A DNA stretch of 64,000 bases from Actinomadura macrotermitis (GTDB taxonomy: Bacteria; Actinomycetota; Actinomycetes; Streptosporangiales; Streptosporangiaceae). Both the position numbers and the translations under genes were made by a program. Positions within the stretch are counted from its first letter, which is position 1. The number at the start of each line of letters is the position of its first letter. Below the pieces are notes generated by a model. The model was not told the origin of the DNA and did no database searches. It worked only from the letters and a program-made list of their open reading frames with translations. This document shows, one piece after another, positions 16,200 to 24,074 of this stretch. The DNA lies in assembly GCF_009604375.1 (NCBI RefSeq), contig NZ_WEGH01000007.1:186001-250000 (forward strand). Reading direction: 5' to 3'.

Positions 16200-16403
16200 A
16201 TGGCCGAAGGCACCGTGAAGTGGTTCAACTCCGAAAAGGGCTTCGGGTTCATCGCCCCCGACGGCGGCGGCCCGGACGTTTTCGTCCACTACTCGGCGAT
16301 CGCCACTCAGGGCTACCGCAGCCTTGAGGAGAACCAGCGCGTCGGTTTCGAGATCACGCAGGGCCAGAAGGGCCCGCAGGCCGAGGGCGTCTACCCGCTC
16401 TAA
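16200..16403 (+). CDS. cold-shock protein (CspA family)
   Basis: Single cold-shock domain protein of 67 residues that binds single-stranded RNA and DNA and melts RNA structure. RNP1 is KGFGFI (13-18) and RNP2 is DVFVHY (26-31). GTVKWFNSEKGFGFI is the standard opening. AAGGAGAAAG lies 8 bases before the ATG at 16200. The upstream region is long and structured, as is usual for genes of this family, and contains the terminator-like hairpin at 16065-16099. It is transcribed alone, with a strong hairpin downstream. Confidence 0.97.
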   Translation: MAEGTVKWFNSEKGFGFIAPDGGGPDVFVHYSAIATQGYRSLEENQRVGFEITQGQKGPQAEGVYPL

Positions 16404-16438
16404 GGTCGCATCTCGACCGAGGCATCCAAGCCTCAGCG

Positions 16439-16472
16439 AAGGCCCGCACCGCGTCCCAGCGGTGCGGGCCTT
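16439..16472. terminator. perfect 14-bp hairpin, likely bidirectional terminator
   Basis: AAGGCCCGCACCGC (16439-16452) pairs with GCGGTGCGGGCCTT (16459-16472) around a 6-base loop. It lies between the cold-shock stop and the 3' end of the convergent ThrE-type gene. The A/T ends give weak U-tracts on both strands. Confidence 0.75.
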
Positions 16473-16497
16473 CCGCGTTCCCGCAGGTCCGGCCGGT

Positions 16498-18000
16498 TCA
16501 GCGGCGGGTCACCGGCACCCGCCGGGCCGGCCGCAGCGCCCGGCGGACCGGCCGGACCAGCCGCAGCAGCTCCCCGCCGATGTAGACGCCCGTGCCGATC
16601 GCGAGCGCGGTGGCCAGGGCCTCGACCAGGATCAGCGCGCCCCGGCCGCTGTCGCCGACGGTGAGCTCCAGCATCCCCCGGTACATGAGCGTGCCGGGCA
16701 TCAGCGGCGCGATGCACGGCGTGACGCACACCAGCGCCGGGACGCCCCGCCACCGGGCCAGCAGCGTGCCGAGCACGCCGACCAGCGTCGCCGCGACGGC
16801 GGTGGCGGGCGCGGCGGGCAGGTGCACCGCCCGCAGCTCCACCAGGACGGACCAGCTCAGCACGCCGCCGACCGCGACCGGCGGCAGGTAGCCGCGCGAC
16901 ACCAGGTGGTAGACGGCGAACGCCATCGCGATGACGGCCGCGCCGAGCGTCTGCGGCGCCGCGACCGAGAACGGCGCCTGCGGCAGGTCGTGCAGCGACA
17001 CCGGGACGCCCGCGCGGGCGCCGAGGTAGGTGACCAGGCCGACCCCGCCGAGGATCGCGGTGATGGTGAACAGCACCTCCACCAGCCGGGTGGTGCCGGT
17101 GACCAGGTCGCCGGCGATGCCGTCCTGCATCGCCGCCACCAGGGCGCGGCCGGGGATCAGCGCGATCAGCACCCCGATGATCACCGTGCCGGACCGCACG
17201 TCGGCGCTGCTCCACACCAGCAGCACGGTGACCAGGGTGCCGATCGCGGCGGCCACCCCCATCTGGAAGAAGTCGGCGATGCCGCGGCGGCCGAGCCAGG
17301 CGCCGGTCCGGTCGCCCAGCAGCGTCGCCACGAACGCGGCGCAGATCGCCAGCGGGCCGCCGCCGACCAGGGCCGCGCCCGCCGCGCCGAGCAGCGACAG
17401 CGCGCCGACCTGCGCCCAGCCCGGGTAGGCGGCGCGGCGGCCGATGATGTCGCCGAGCGCGAACCGGGCCTGCTGCAGGGTGAGCCGCTGCGCGGTGGCG
17501 TCGCGGACCAGGTCGGCGACCGCGGCGAGCCGGGTGTAGTTGGGCAGCCGGCGGCGCACCCGGCGCTCGGCGGTCACCGGCGGGCGGCCGCCGCGCGGCA
17601 GGTAGGACATCCCGACGACGGCGAGGGTCACGTTCACCTCCGGGTGCGGCAGCCCGTAGGCGCGGCCGATCCGGGTGATGGCCAGGTCGACCGACTCGGC
17701 GGTGTCGCCGCCCGCCAGCATCAGCTCGCCGATCCGCAGCGCCAGGTCCATGGCGGCGTAGGAGTCGCCGCCGACGCCCGGCTCGTGCCCGCCGCGCAGG
17801 GCGGTCTCCATGGCGGCGAACTCGTTGCCGCCCTGGTTCGCGCGCTCGTCCCCGCCGTCGCCGCCCGCGCCGTTCCGTGCGCCGTTCTGCGCGTCCCCCG
17901 ACTCCGCCGTCACGGCGGTCGAGCCTAACCAGCGGAAGGACGCCGCCCGGTGCGTCCGGGACGCCATGAAGGATTCTTTGCGCAATCCCCGCGCCGACAC
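16498..18000 (-). CDS. ThrE-type threonine/serine exporter
   Basis: Integral membrane protein of about 490-500 residues resembling ThrE of Corynebacterium, a proton-driven exporter of threonine and serine. The N-terminal soluble half holds the DUF1212-type block LALRIGELMLAGGDTAESVD and EVNVTLAVVGMSYLP. About ten hydrophobic segments follow from residue 175 (for example VGALSLLGAAGAALVGGGPL and TVIIGVLIALIPG). Both ThrE halves are fused in one chain, as in corynebacteria. The start is uncertain: GTG at 18000 or ATG at 17967, neither with a clear ribosome site. Residues 30-80 are a low-complexity acidic/glycine stretch. Nothing nearby indicates the substrate; the family name is used by similarity only. 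Confidence 0.82.
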   Translation of the reverse strand: MSARGLRKESFMASRTHRAASFRWLGSTAVTAESGDAQNGARNGAGGDGGDERANQGGNEFAAMETALRGGHEPGVGGDSYAAMDLALRIGELMLAGGDTAESVDLAITRIGRAYGLPHPEVNVTLAVVGMSYLPRGGRPPVTAERRVRRRLPNYTRLAAVADLVRDATAQRLTLQQARFALGDIIGRRAAYPGWAQVGALSLLGAAGAALVGGGPLAICAAFVATLLGDRTGAWLGRRGIADFFQMGVAAAIGTLVTVLLVWSSADVRSGTVIIGVLIALIPGRALVAAMQDGIAGDLVTGTTRLVEVLFTITAILGGVGLVTYLGARAGVPVSLHDLPQAPFSVAAPQTLGAAVIAMAFAVYHLVSRGYLPPVAVGGVLSWSVLVELRAVHLPAAPATAVAATLVGVLGTLLARWRGVPALVCVTPCIAPLMPGTLMYRGMLELTVGDSGRGALILVEALATALAIGTGVYIGGELLRLVRPVRRALRPARRVPVTRR

Positions 18001-18101
18001 CGGGCGATAAGCCGGAATTTCCGTGGCTCTGCTCTAGAACGTCGCTCTAGCGAGTGGTAGGAATCAGGTGCTTATTCCACGGTGATCCCGGGAGTCCCCC
18101 C

Positions 18102-19583
18102 ATGTCCTCACGTTCCGCAGCGGTCACGGCCGTCCTCGCCGGCGGGCTGCTCGTCCTTCCCGTCCTGCCCGCGCACGCCGCACCGGCGCCCGCCACGACG
18201 GGGAACCGGACGCTGAACATCACCTCGTTCGACGGCACCCGGATCGTCACGAACTTCTTCCCCGCCAAGGGCCTGCCGCCCGGCGGCAGGGCCCCGACGG
18301 TGCTGCTCGGGCACGGCTGGGGCGGCCGCGGCGAGACCGACCCCGCCGCCGGGCAGCTCGGCCTGCTGCTGTCGGCCGGCTACAACGTCGTCACCTGGAA
18401 CGCGCGCGGGTTCGGCTCCGAGGGCGCCGCCAACGTCGACGCCCCGGCCGTCGAGGGCCGCGACGTGCTGAAGCTGATCGACTGGACCGCCCGCCAGCCC
18501 GAGGTGCTGCTCGACCGGCCCGGCGACCCGCGCCTCGGCATGGCGGGCGGCAGCTACGGCGGCGGCATCCAGCTCGTCGCGGCGGGGCTGGACCGGCGGG
18601 TGGACGTCATCGTCCCGACCGTGGCGTTCCGCAGCGTCACCCGCAGCCTGTACCGCGACCGGATCTACCGGGCCGGCTGGGGCGGCAACCTCTGCCTCGG
18701 CGGCGTGGTGAGCGGCAACCGGGTCGCGCCGCAGGTGCTGAAGGGCTGCGCCACCGGCGCGGCGTCCGGGACGCTGACCCCCGACGTGGAGCAGTGGTTC
18801 GACCGGGCCGGCGCGAACGACCTGGTCGAGCGGATCCGCATCCCCACCCTGATCCTGCAGGGGACCGTCGACACCCTGTTCACCCTGCGCGAGGGCCTCA
18901 CCTTCTACCGGCCGATCAAGGCGCACGGCGCGCCGGTGAAGATGATCTGGTTCTGCGGCGGCCACGGCCAGTGCACCACCAAGCCCGGCGACCCGGCCAA
19001 GCTCGCCACCGCCACGCTCGCCTGGTTCGCCCGCTATCTGAAGCGCGACGCCTCCGTCCCGACCGGGCCGGGCTTCGAGTACATCGACCAGGACGGCGCC
19101 TACCACTCCGCCGCCGCCTATCCGCCGCCCCCGGCCGGGACGCTCAAGGCGGCCGGGAAGGGCAGGATGACGCTCTCCCCGCTGGACAAGTCGGGCACCG
19201 CGACGGTCGCGCAGCCCGCTGAGAACGCGATCGAGGTGCCCGTCCCGGCGCCCGCGACCCCCGGAACGGCGGCCGGCGTCCCGCACCTGAAGCTGACCTA
19301 CCAGGGCCGTGCCCTGCACGGGAGCACCGCGGTGTACGCCCAGCTGGTCGACAAGACGACCGGGCTGGTCGTCGGCAACCAGGCCACCCCGCTGCCGATC
19401 CGGCTGGACGGCCGCCGCCGCACCGTCGTGCGGGACCTGGAGGCGGTCTCCTGGAAGATCGGGCCGGCCAGCCGGCTGGTCCTGCAGATCACCCCGGCCA
19501 CCGGCCTGTTCACCGGCCAGAAGGCGACCGGGTGGGTCGAGGTGGCCAAGGCGTCGCTGACCGTCCCGCGCACCGCCGGTTAA
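18102..19583 (+). CDS. secreted CocE/peptidase S15-type alpha/beta hydrolase
   Basis: Exported hydrolase of 493 residues. The signal peptide MSSRSAAVTAVLAGGLLVLP ends near PAHAAPAPA. The hydrolase domain has HGWGGRGETD (oxyanion region), the nucleophile motif GGSYGGGIQ, an Asp in LQGTVDTLF and a His in GGHGQC, so the triad looks complete. A C-terminal beta domain of about 130 residues matches the X-Pro dipeptidyl-peptidase C-terminal (jelly-roll) type. It may be an esterase, acylase or Xaa-Pro peptidase; sequence does not decide. ATG at 18102 is chosen because it starts the signal peptide after GGGAG. Its stop TAA is shared on the opposite strand with the TetR stop. Confidence 0.85.
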   Translation: MSSRSAAVTAVLAGGLLVLPVLPAHAAPAPATTGNRTLNITSFDGTRIVTNFFPAKGLPPGGRAPTVLLGHGWGGRGETDPAAGQLGLLLSAGYNVVTWNARGFGSEGAANVDAPAVEGRDVLKLIDWTARQPEVLLDRPGDPRLGMAGGSYGGGIQLVAAGLDRRVDVIVPTVAFRSVTRSLYRDRIYRAGWGGNLCLGGVVSGNRVAPQVLKGCATGAASGTLTPDVEQWFDRAGANDLVERIRIPTLILQGTVDTLFTLREGLTFYRPIKAHGAPVKMIWFCGGHGQCTTKPGDPAKLATATLAWFARYLKRDASVPTGPGFEYIDQDGAYHSAAAYPPPPAGTLKAAGKGRMTLSPLDKSGTATVAQPAENAIEVPVPAPATPGTAAGVPHLKLTYQGRALHGSTAVYAQLVDKTTGLVVGNQATPLPIRLDGRRRTVVRDLEAVSWKIGPASRLVLQITPATGLFTGQKATGWVEVAKASLTVPRTAG

Positions 19584-20251
19584 CGCGGCGCGCGGTCCAG
19601 GCGCTCCCCGGAGCGCAGCCGGTCCAGGCCGAGCCAGATGAACTCGACCGCCATGGACTCGGCGCGCTCGCGGGGGGTGTCGGGGTGCTCCAGCCACCAC
19701 GACACCATCGACAGCATCGACCCGTACATCAGCGGCACCAGCAGCCGCGCCCGGCGCTCGTTCACCGCCAGCGCGGCGGGCGACAGCTCGGGGTCGACCC
19801 GCCGCTTGCGCAGCAGCAGGTCGGCGAACGCCTCGCCGAGCCGGTCGCGCAGCCCCCGCAGCTCCAGCCCGACCTCGTCCTTGTCCAGGTGCCGGATCAC
19901 CAGGTGCCAGGCGTCGGGCTCGGCGGTGGCGTAGTCGAACAGCACCCGCACCATGGCCCGGATGCCCTCCACCGAGCTCTGCTCGGCCAGCACCGCGCGG
20001 TTCAGCCGGCCGGTCAGTTCGGCCACCACGGCCTCGGTGACCTCGGCGAACAGCTCCTCCTTGGAGGCGAAGTGCTGGTAGAGCAGCGCCTTGGACACCT
20101 GGGCGGCGGTGGCCACGTGCTCCATCTGGGTGAGGTGGTAGCCGCGGCGCCCGAACTCGCCGAGCGCCTCCCTGAGCAGCTGCTCGCGGCGCCGGGCGTG
20201 CGGCATCCGCCGCCGCACCCCCGGTTCCGCGTCCCCCGTGCCGTTCGTCAT
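19580..20251 (-). CDS. TetR-family regulator, operon with acyl-CoA dehydrogenase
   Basis: Repressor of 223 residues. The helix-turn-helix (MEHVATAAQVSKALLYQHFA) is at about residues 43-62. The C-terminal ligand domain is unassigned. Its ATG overlaps the stop of the upstream acyl-CoA dehydrogenase gene, so both are made from one message. A perfect 20-bp palindrome at that operon's promoter is the obvious target, giving autoregulation and control of the divergent SDR/quinone-oxidoreductase pair. The likely ligand is an acyl-CoA or xenobiotic carboxylic acid; this is inference from neighbours. Confidence 0.92.
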   Translation of the reverse strand: MTNGTGDAEPGVRRRMPHARRREQLLREALGEFGRRGYHLTQMEHVATAAQVSKALLYQHFASKEELFAEVTEAVVAELTGRLNRAVLAEQSSVEGIRAMVRVLFDYATAEPDAWHLVIRHLDKDEVGLELRGLRDRLGEAFADLLLRKRRVDPELSPAALAVNERRARLLVPLMYGSMLSMVSWWLEHPDTPRERAESMAVEFIWLGLDRLRSGERLDRAPR

Positions 20252-21471
20252 CTCCCGGTGAACTTACCCAGTTCGGCGCGCGCGACGGAGCGGACGTGCA
20301 CCTCGTCGGGCCCGTCGGCGAGCCGCAGCGTGCGCAGACCGGCCCACATCGCCGCGAGCGGGGTGTCGTCGGACACGCCGGCGCCGCCGTGGATCTGGAT
20401 GGCGCGGTCCACCACCTCCAGCGCGACCCGGGGCGCGATCACCTTGATCGCGGCGACCTCGGAGCGGGCCGCCTTGACGCCCTGCTTGTCGATCAGCCAC
20501 GCGGTCTTCAGGGTGAGCAGCCGCGCCTGCTCGATCGCCATCCGCGACTCGGCGATCTGCTGGCGCACGACGCCCTGCGCGGCGAGCGGCTTGCCGAACG
20601 CGACCCGGTCCACCGCGCGCCGGCACATCAGCTCCAGCGCCCGCTCGGCCATGCCGATGGCGCGCATGCAGTGGTGGATGCGGCCCGGCCCGAGGCGGGC
20701 CTGCGCGATGGCGAAGCCGCCGCCCTCCTCGCCGACCAGGTTCTCCACCGGGACGCGCACGTCGGTCAGCGTGATCTCGCAGTGCCCGTGCTGGTCGGAG
20801 TAGCCGAACACCGGCAGCGGCCGGACGATCTCCACGCCGGGGGTGTCCAGCGGCACCAGCACCATCGACTGCTGCAGGTAGGGGTGGCCGTCGGGGTCGG
20901 TCTTGCCCATCACGATCATGATCTTGCAGCGCGGGTCGGCCGAACCGCTGATCCACCACTTGCGGCCGTTGATGACGTAGTGGTCGCCGTCGCGCACGAT
21001 CGAGGTGGCGATGTTGGTGGCGTCGGAGCTGGCCACCTCCGGCTCGGTCATGCCGAAGGCGCTGCGGATCTCGCCGTTCAGCAGCGGCTCCAGCCACCGC
21101 TTCTTCTGCTCGGGGGTGCCGAACAGGTGCAGCACCTCCATGTTGCCGGTGTCGGGCGCGGCGCAGTTGGTCGCCTCGGGCGCCAGGTGCGGGGAGCGGC
21201 CGGTGACCTCGGCCAGCGAGGCGTAGTCGGTGACGGAGAGGCCGTGCGCGGGGTCGGTGCTGTCGGGCAGGAACAGGTTCCACAGCCCCCGCCTGCGGGC
21301 CTCGGCCTTGAGTTCCTCGACCACCGGCGGCACCGTGTGCTCCTGGCCGGCGGCGCGCAGCTCCGCGCGCTGCTCGGCGTAGCGCGGCTCGGCCGGGTAG
21401 ACGTGGGAGTCCATGAATTCCTGCAGTCGCCCGTAGTACTCCTGGGCCCGCTCGCTCAAACCGAAGTCCAT
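20248..21471 (-). CDS. acyl-CoA dehydrogenase (ACAD10/11-like)
   Basis: FAD-linked acyl-CoA dehydrogenase of 407 residues, slightly longer than the 380-residue short-chain enzymes and similar to the ACAD10/ACAD11 C-terminal domain. Recognisable are GMTEPEVASSDATN, YVINGRKWWISG and the helical C-terminal block RIHHCMRAIGMAERALE, ending IQIHGGAGVSDDTPLAAMW. The usual WNLFLPDSTDPAHGLS loop of this clade is present. ATG at 21471 lies 6 bases after a TACTAT -10 box (21483-21478) with no ribosome site, so the message is probably leaderless. First gene of an operon with the TetR regulator; divergent from the SDR gene. Confidence 0.94.
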   Translation of the reverse strand: MDFGLSERAQEYYGRLQEFMDSHVYPAEPRYAEQRAELRAAGQEHTVPPVVEELKAEARRRGLWNLFLPDSTDPAHGLSVTDYASLAEVTGRSPHLAPEATNCAAPDTGNMEVLHLFGTPEQKKRWLEPLLNGEIRSAFGMTEPEVASSDATNIATSIVRDGDHYVINGRKWWISGSADPRCKIMIVMGKTDPDGHPYLQQSMVLVPLDTPGVEIVRPLPVFGYSDQHGHCEITLTDVRVPVENLVGEEGGGFAIAQARLGPGRIHHCMRAIGMAERALELMCRRAVDRVAFGKPLAAQGVVRQQIAESRMAIEQARLLTLKTAWLIDKQGVKAARSEVAAIKVIAPRVALEVVDRAIQIHGGAGVSDDTPLAAMWAGLRTLRLADGPDEVHVRSVARAELGKFTGR

Positions 21472-21480
21472 GGCGCTATA

Positions 21481-21500
21481 GTAACTGACCAGTCAGTTAC
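21481..21500. promoter_or_regulatory. perfect 20-bp palindromic operator
   Basis: GTAACTGACCAGTCAGTTAC: 9-bp arms are perfectly inverted around CA, in the 47-base gap between the divergent operons. It overlaps the leftward -10 box by three bases and lies 19 bases upstream of the SDR start. The size and symmetry are those of a TetR-dimer site; the TetR encoded at 19580-20251 is the probable binder. Confidence 0.8.
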
Positions 21501-21518
21501 TTGGGAGAGGGAGTCCGG

Positions 21519-22253
21519 ATGACCGCGAGCAAGGTGGCAATGATCACCGGCGGGGCCAACGGCATCGGCGCGGCGGCCGCCCGCCGGCTGGCGGGCGAGG
21601 GCTGGCGGCTGGTGCTGGCCGACGTCGACGCCGAGCGCGGCACCGCGCTGGCGGCGGAGCTGGACGCGGTGTTCGTCCGCTGCGACGTGCGCGACCCCGC
21701 CGACTCGCTGGCCGCCGTCGCCGCCGCCGTGGACGCCCACGGCGGGCTCGACCTGGCCTTCCTCAACGCCGGCGTCGCCTCCGGCTGCACGCTGGACGCC
21801 GACTTCGACCCCGAGCTGTACCGCCGCGCGATGGCGATCAACCTCGACGGCGTCGTCTACGGCGTCCGCGCCGCGCTGCCCGCGCTGCGCGCCCGCGGCG
21901 GCGGCGACATCGTCGCGACGGCCAGCATGGCCGGCCTCACCGCGACCCCCTTCGACCCGATCTACGGCGCCAACAAGGCCGCCGTGGTCGGCCTGGTCCG
22001 CGCCCTCGGCCCCGCGCACGCGGGGGAGGGCGTCCGGGTGAACGCCCTGTGCCCCTCGTTCGCCGACACCGACATCCTCGTCCCGCTGAAGGAGCACCTG
22101 GACGAGACCGGCTTCCCGATCCTGGAGGTGTCCGCCGTGGTGGACGCGTTCATGGCGATCCTGGCCGGGCAGGACAGCGGTGAGGCGTGGTTCGTGGTGC
22201 CGGGGCGCGAGCCCGGTCCGTTCAAGTTCCGTGGTGTCCCCGGCCCCCGTTAG
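21519..22253 (+). CDS. short-chain dehydrogenase/reductase
   Basis: NAD(P)-dependent SDR of 244 residues. The cofactor motif TGGANGIGAAA lies at residues 10-20, the NAG structural motif in FLNAGVASG, the catalytic Ser in ATASMAG and YxxxK in YGANK. Substrate unknown. The ATG at 21519 has GGGAGAGGGAG upstream; an in-frame TTG at 21501 is less likely because it lies against the operator. It is followed after 12 bases by a quinone-oxidoreductase gene. Together with the divergent acyl-CoA dehydrogenase the set looks like oxidation of an acyl or alcohol substrate under one TetR. Confidence 0.93.
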   Translation: MTASKVAMITGGANGIGAAAARRLAGEGWRLVLADVDAERGTALAAELDAVFVRCDVRDPADSLAAVAAAVDAHGGLDLAFLNAGVASGCTLDADFDPELYRRAMAINLDGVVYGVRAALPALRARGGGDIVATASMAGLTATPFDPIYGANKAAVVGLVRALGPAHAGEGVRVNALCPSFADTDILVPLKEHLDETGFPILEVSAVVDAFMAILAGQDSGEAWFVVPGREPGPFKFRGVPGPR

Positions 22254-22265
22254 GAGTCAACGCAC

Positions 22266-23222
22266 ATGCGCGCCATCCAGATCACCGAGTTCGGCGGCCC
22301 CGAGGTGCTGAACCTCGCCGAGCTGCCCGACCCCGTCGCCGGTCCCGGCCACCTGCTGGTCGAGGTCTCGCGCGCCGGGGTGAACTACGCCGACACCCAC
22401 CAGGCCGAGAACAGCTACCTGTCCAAGGCCGAGCTGCCGCTCGTGCCCGGCGGCGAGGTCGTCGGCCGCACCCCCGACGGCCGCCGCGTGGTGGCGCTGG
22501 TCGGCACCGGCGGCTACGCCGAGAAGGCCGTCGCGCCCGCCGCGCTCGCCTGGGACGTGCCGGACGCCATCGACGACGTGACCGCCCTCGGCATGATCGT
22601 GCAGGGCGCGTCGGCGTGGCTGCTGCTCCGCCGCAGCGTGCACCTGGCGCCGGGCGAGTCGGTCGTGGTGCACGCCGCCGCCGGGGGAGTGGGCACCCTC
22701 GCCGTCCAGCTCGCCAAGGCCTGGGGCGCGGGCCGCGTCATCGCCACCGCCTCCTCCAAGGACAAGCGGGACCTGGCCCTGGAGCTCGGCGCCGACGTGG
22801 CGATCGACGCCGCCGAGCCCGACATGAAGGCCGCGCTCATCGAGGCCAACGAGGGCCGCCGCGTCGACGTCGTCCTGGAGATGACCGGCGGCACCGTCAC
22901 CGACCAGAGCCTGCGCGCGCTCGCCCCGTTCGGCCGCCTGGCCTTCTACGGCATGGCCTCGCGCACCGCGCCGCAGCCGGTGCAGCCGGCCAACCTGATG
23001 GCGCACTCCACCACCATCGCCGGGATGTGGCTCGCGCACGTGTTCCAGCTGCCCGGCGACGTGATGCGCACCGCCCTGGACGAGCTGTTCGCCCTGGTCG
23101 CCGAGGGACGGCTGCGCGTGGTGGCGGGCGGCGAGTACGGCCTCGGCGAGGCCCGGCGGGCGCACGAGGACCTGCGCGCCCGCCGCACCAGCGGCAAGCT
23201 GGTGATCGACCCCTCCCGCTAG
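22266..23222 (+). CDS. quinone oxidoreductase-like MDR-family dehydrogenase
   Basis: Medium-chain reductase/dehydrogenase of the zinc-free quinone oxidoreductase type, 318 residues. The N-terminal GroES-like domain has GVNYADTHQAENSYL and LPLVPGGEVVGR; the Rossmann motif is AAAGGVGTLAVQLAKAWGA. Zinc-ligand cysteines are absent, as expected for this class. It should use NADPH to reduce a quinone or enone; the real substrate is unknown. The RBS TTAGGAGTC includes the stop codon of the SDR gene. Its own TAG stop is part of the CTAG at the left border of the MITE-like element. Confidence 0.92.
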   Translation: MRAIQITEFGGPEVLNLAELPDPVAGPGHLLVEVSRAGVNYADTHQAENSYLSKAELPLVPGGEVVGRTPDGRRVVALVGTGGYAEKAVAPAALAWDVPDAIDDVTALGMIVQGASAWLLLRRSVHLAPGESVVVHAAAGGVGTLAVQLAKAWGAGRVIATASSKDKRDLALELGADVAIDAAEPDMKAALIEANEGRRVDVVLEMTGGTVTDQSLRALAPFGRLAFYGMASRTAPQPVQPANLMAHSTTIAGMWLAHVFQLPGDVMRTALDELFALVAEGRLRVVAGGEYGLGEARRAHEDLRARRTSGKLVIDPSR

Positions 23223-23381
23223 GGCGTGTTTTATGGATCTTGTTCGTCGTGAGCGGCGTCCAGGTGCGTGCATCGCAAGGCGGAGGAGGGAGCCGGCCTG
23301 GTTCGGCCGGTGACCGACGACAACGCGGCGAGGTGCGTGCCTGGGCGTCGCGCAACAGGACATAGATCCATAGAACACGCC
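23223..23381. mobile_element. 159-bp MITE-like element with CTAG target duplication
   Basis: The ends GGCGTGTTTTATGGATCT (23223-23240) and AGATCCATAGAACACGCC (23364-23381) are 18-bp terminal inverted repeats with a single mismatch. The same CTAG flanks both sides (23219-23222 and 23382-23385), as a 4-base target duplication would. The interior has no ORF and is itself roughly palindromic. IS5-type elements are known to make 4-base duplications of the CTAG kind, so an IS5-family-mobilised MITE is the best guess; no transposase is present in the window. Confidence 0.78.
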
Positions 23382-24065
23382 CTAGCCCTGCTGGCCGACC
23401 AGGCCGTTCTCGTAGGCGTACACGACCGCCTGGGTCCGGTCGCGCAGGCCGAGCTTGGTCAGCACGTGCCCGACATGGGTCTTGATCGTCTGCTCGGCGA
23501 GCACCAGCTCCGCGGCGATCTCGGCGTTGGACAGGCCCCGCGCGATGAGCCGCAGCACGTCCAGCTCGCGCGGGGTCAGCCCGGCGGTCGCGCCGGGGCT
23601 CGGGCGCTCGTGCCGCCGGCGGCGGGCGAAGTCGCCGATCAGCCGGCGGGTGATCGACGGCGCGAGCAGCGCGTCGCCGGCCGCCACGATCCGCACCCCG
23701 GCGATCAGGTCGGCGGCCGAGGCGTCCTTCAGCAGGAACCCGCTGGCGCCCGCGCCGAGCGCCTCGTAGACGTACTCGTCCAGGTCGAAGGTGGTCAGCA
23801 CCAGCACCTTCGGCCGTAGCTCCGCCGGATCGGCGCCCGCCGGATGGTCCCGGCAGAGCTCGGCGGTGGCGGCGAGCCCGTCCATCTCCGGCATCCGGAT
23901 GTCCATCACCACCACGTCCGGATCGAGCCGCCGGGCGAGGTCGACCGCCTCGCGCCCGTTGCCGGCCTGCCCGATCACCTCGATCTGCGGGTCGGAGGAC
24001 AGCAGCGCGGCCAGCCCGTCGCGGATCATCACCTGATCGTCAGCGATCAGCACCCGAATCGTCAC
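23382..24065 (-). CDS. NarL/LuxR-type response regulator
   Basis: Two-component response regulator of 227 residues. The receiver domain has the acidic pair Asp9-Asp10, the phospho-acceptor Asp55 in VVMDIRMPEMDG and a conserved Lys in FLLKDA. The C-terminal LuxR helix-turn-helix is LTPRELDVLRLIARGLSNAE onward to TIKTHVGHVLTKL. The cognate kinase gene lies 9 bases upstream in the same operon. The stop TAG belongs to the CTAG at the right border of the MITE-like element, so the protein is intact. Targets are unknown. Confidence 0.96.
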   Translation of the reverse strand: MTIRVLIADDQVMIRDGLAALLSSDPQIEVIGQAGNGREAVDLARRLDPDVVVMDIRMPEMDGLAATAELCRDHPAGADPAELRPKVLVLTTFDLDEYVYEALGAGASGFLLKDASAADLIAGVRIVAAGDALLAPSITRRLIGDFARRRRHERPSPGATAGLTPRELDVLRLIARGLSNAEIAAELVLAEQTIKTHVGHVLTKLGLRDRTQAVVYAYENGLVGQQG

Positions 24066-24074
24066 GCCTGCACC

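Noticed and set aside
21501..21518. TTG at 21501 as the SDR start
   Set aside because: It would place the coding start right against the operator and leave no room for the GGGAGAGGGAG ribosome site, which fits the ATG at 21519.
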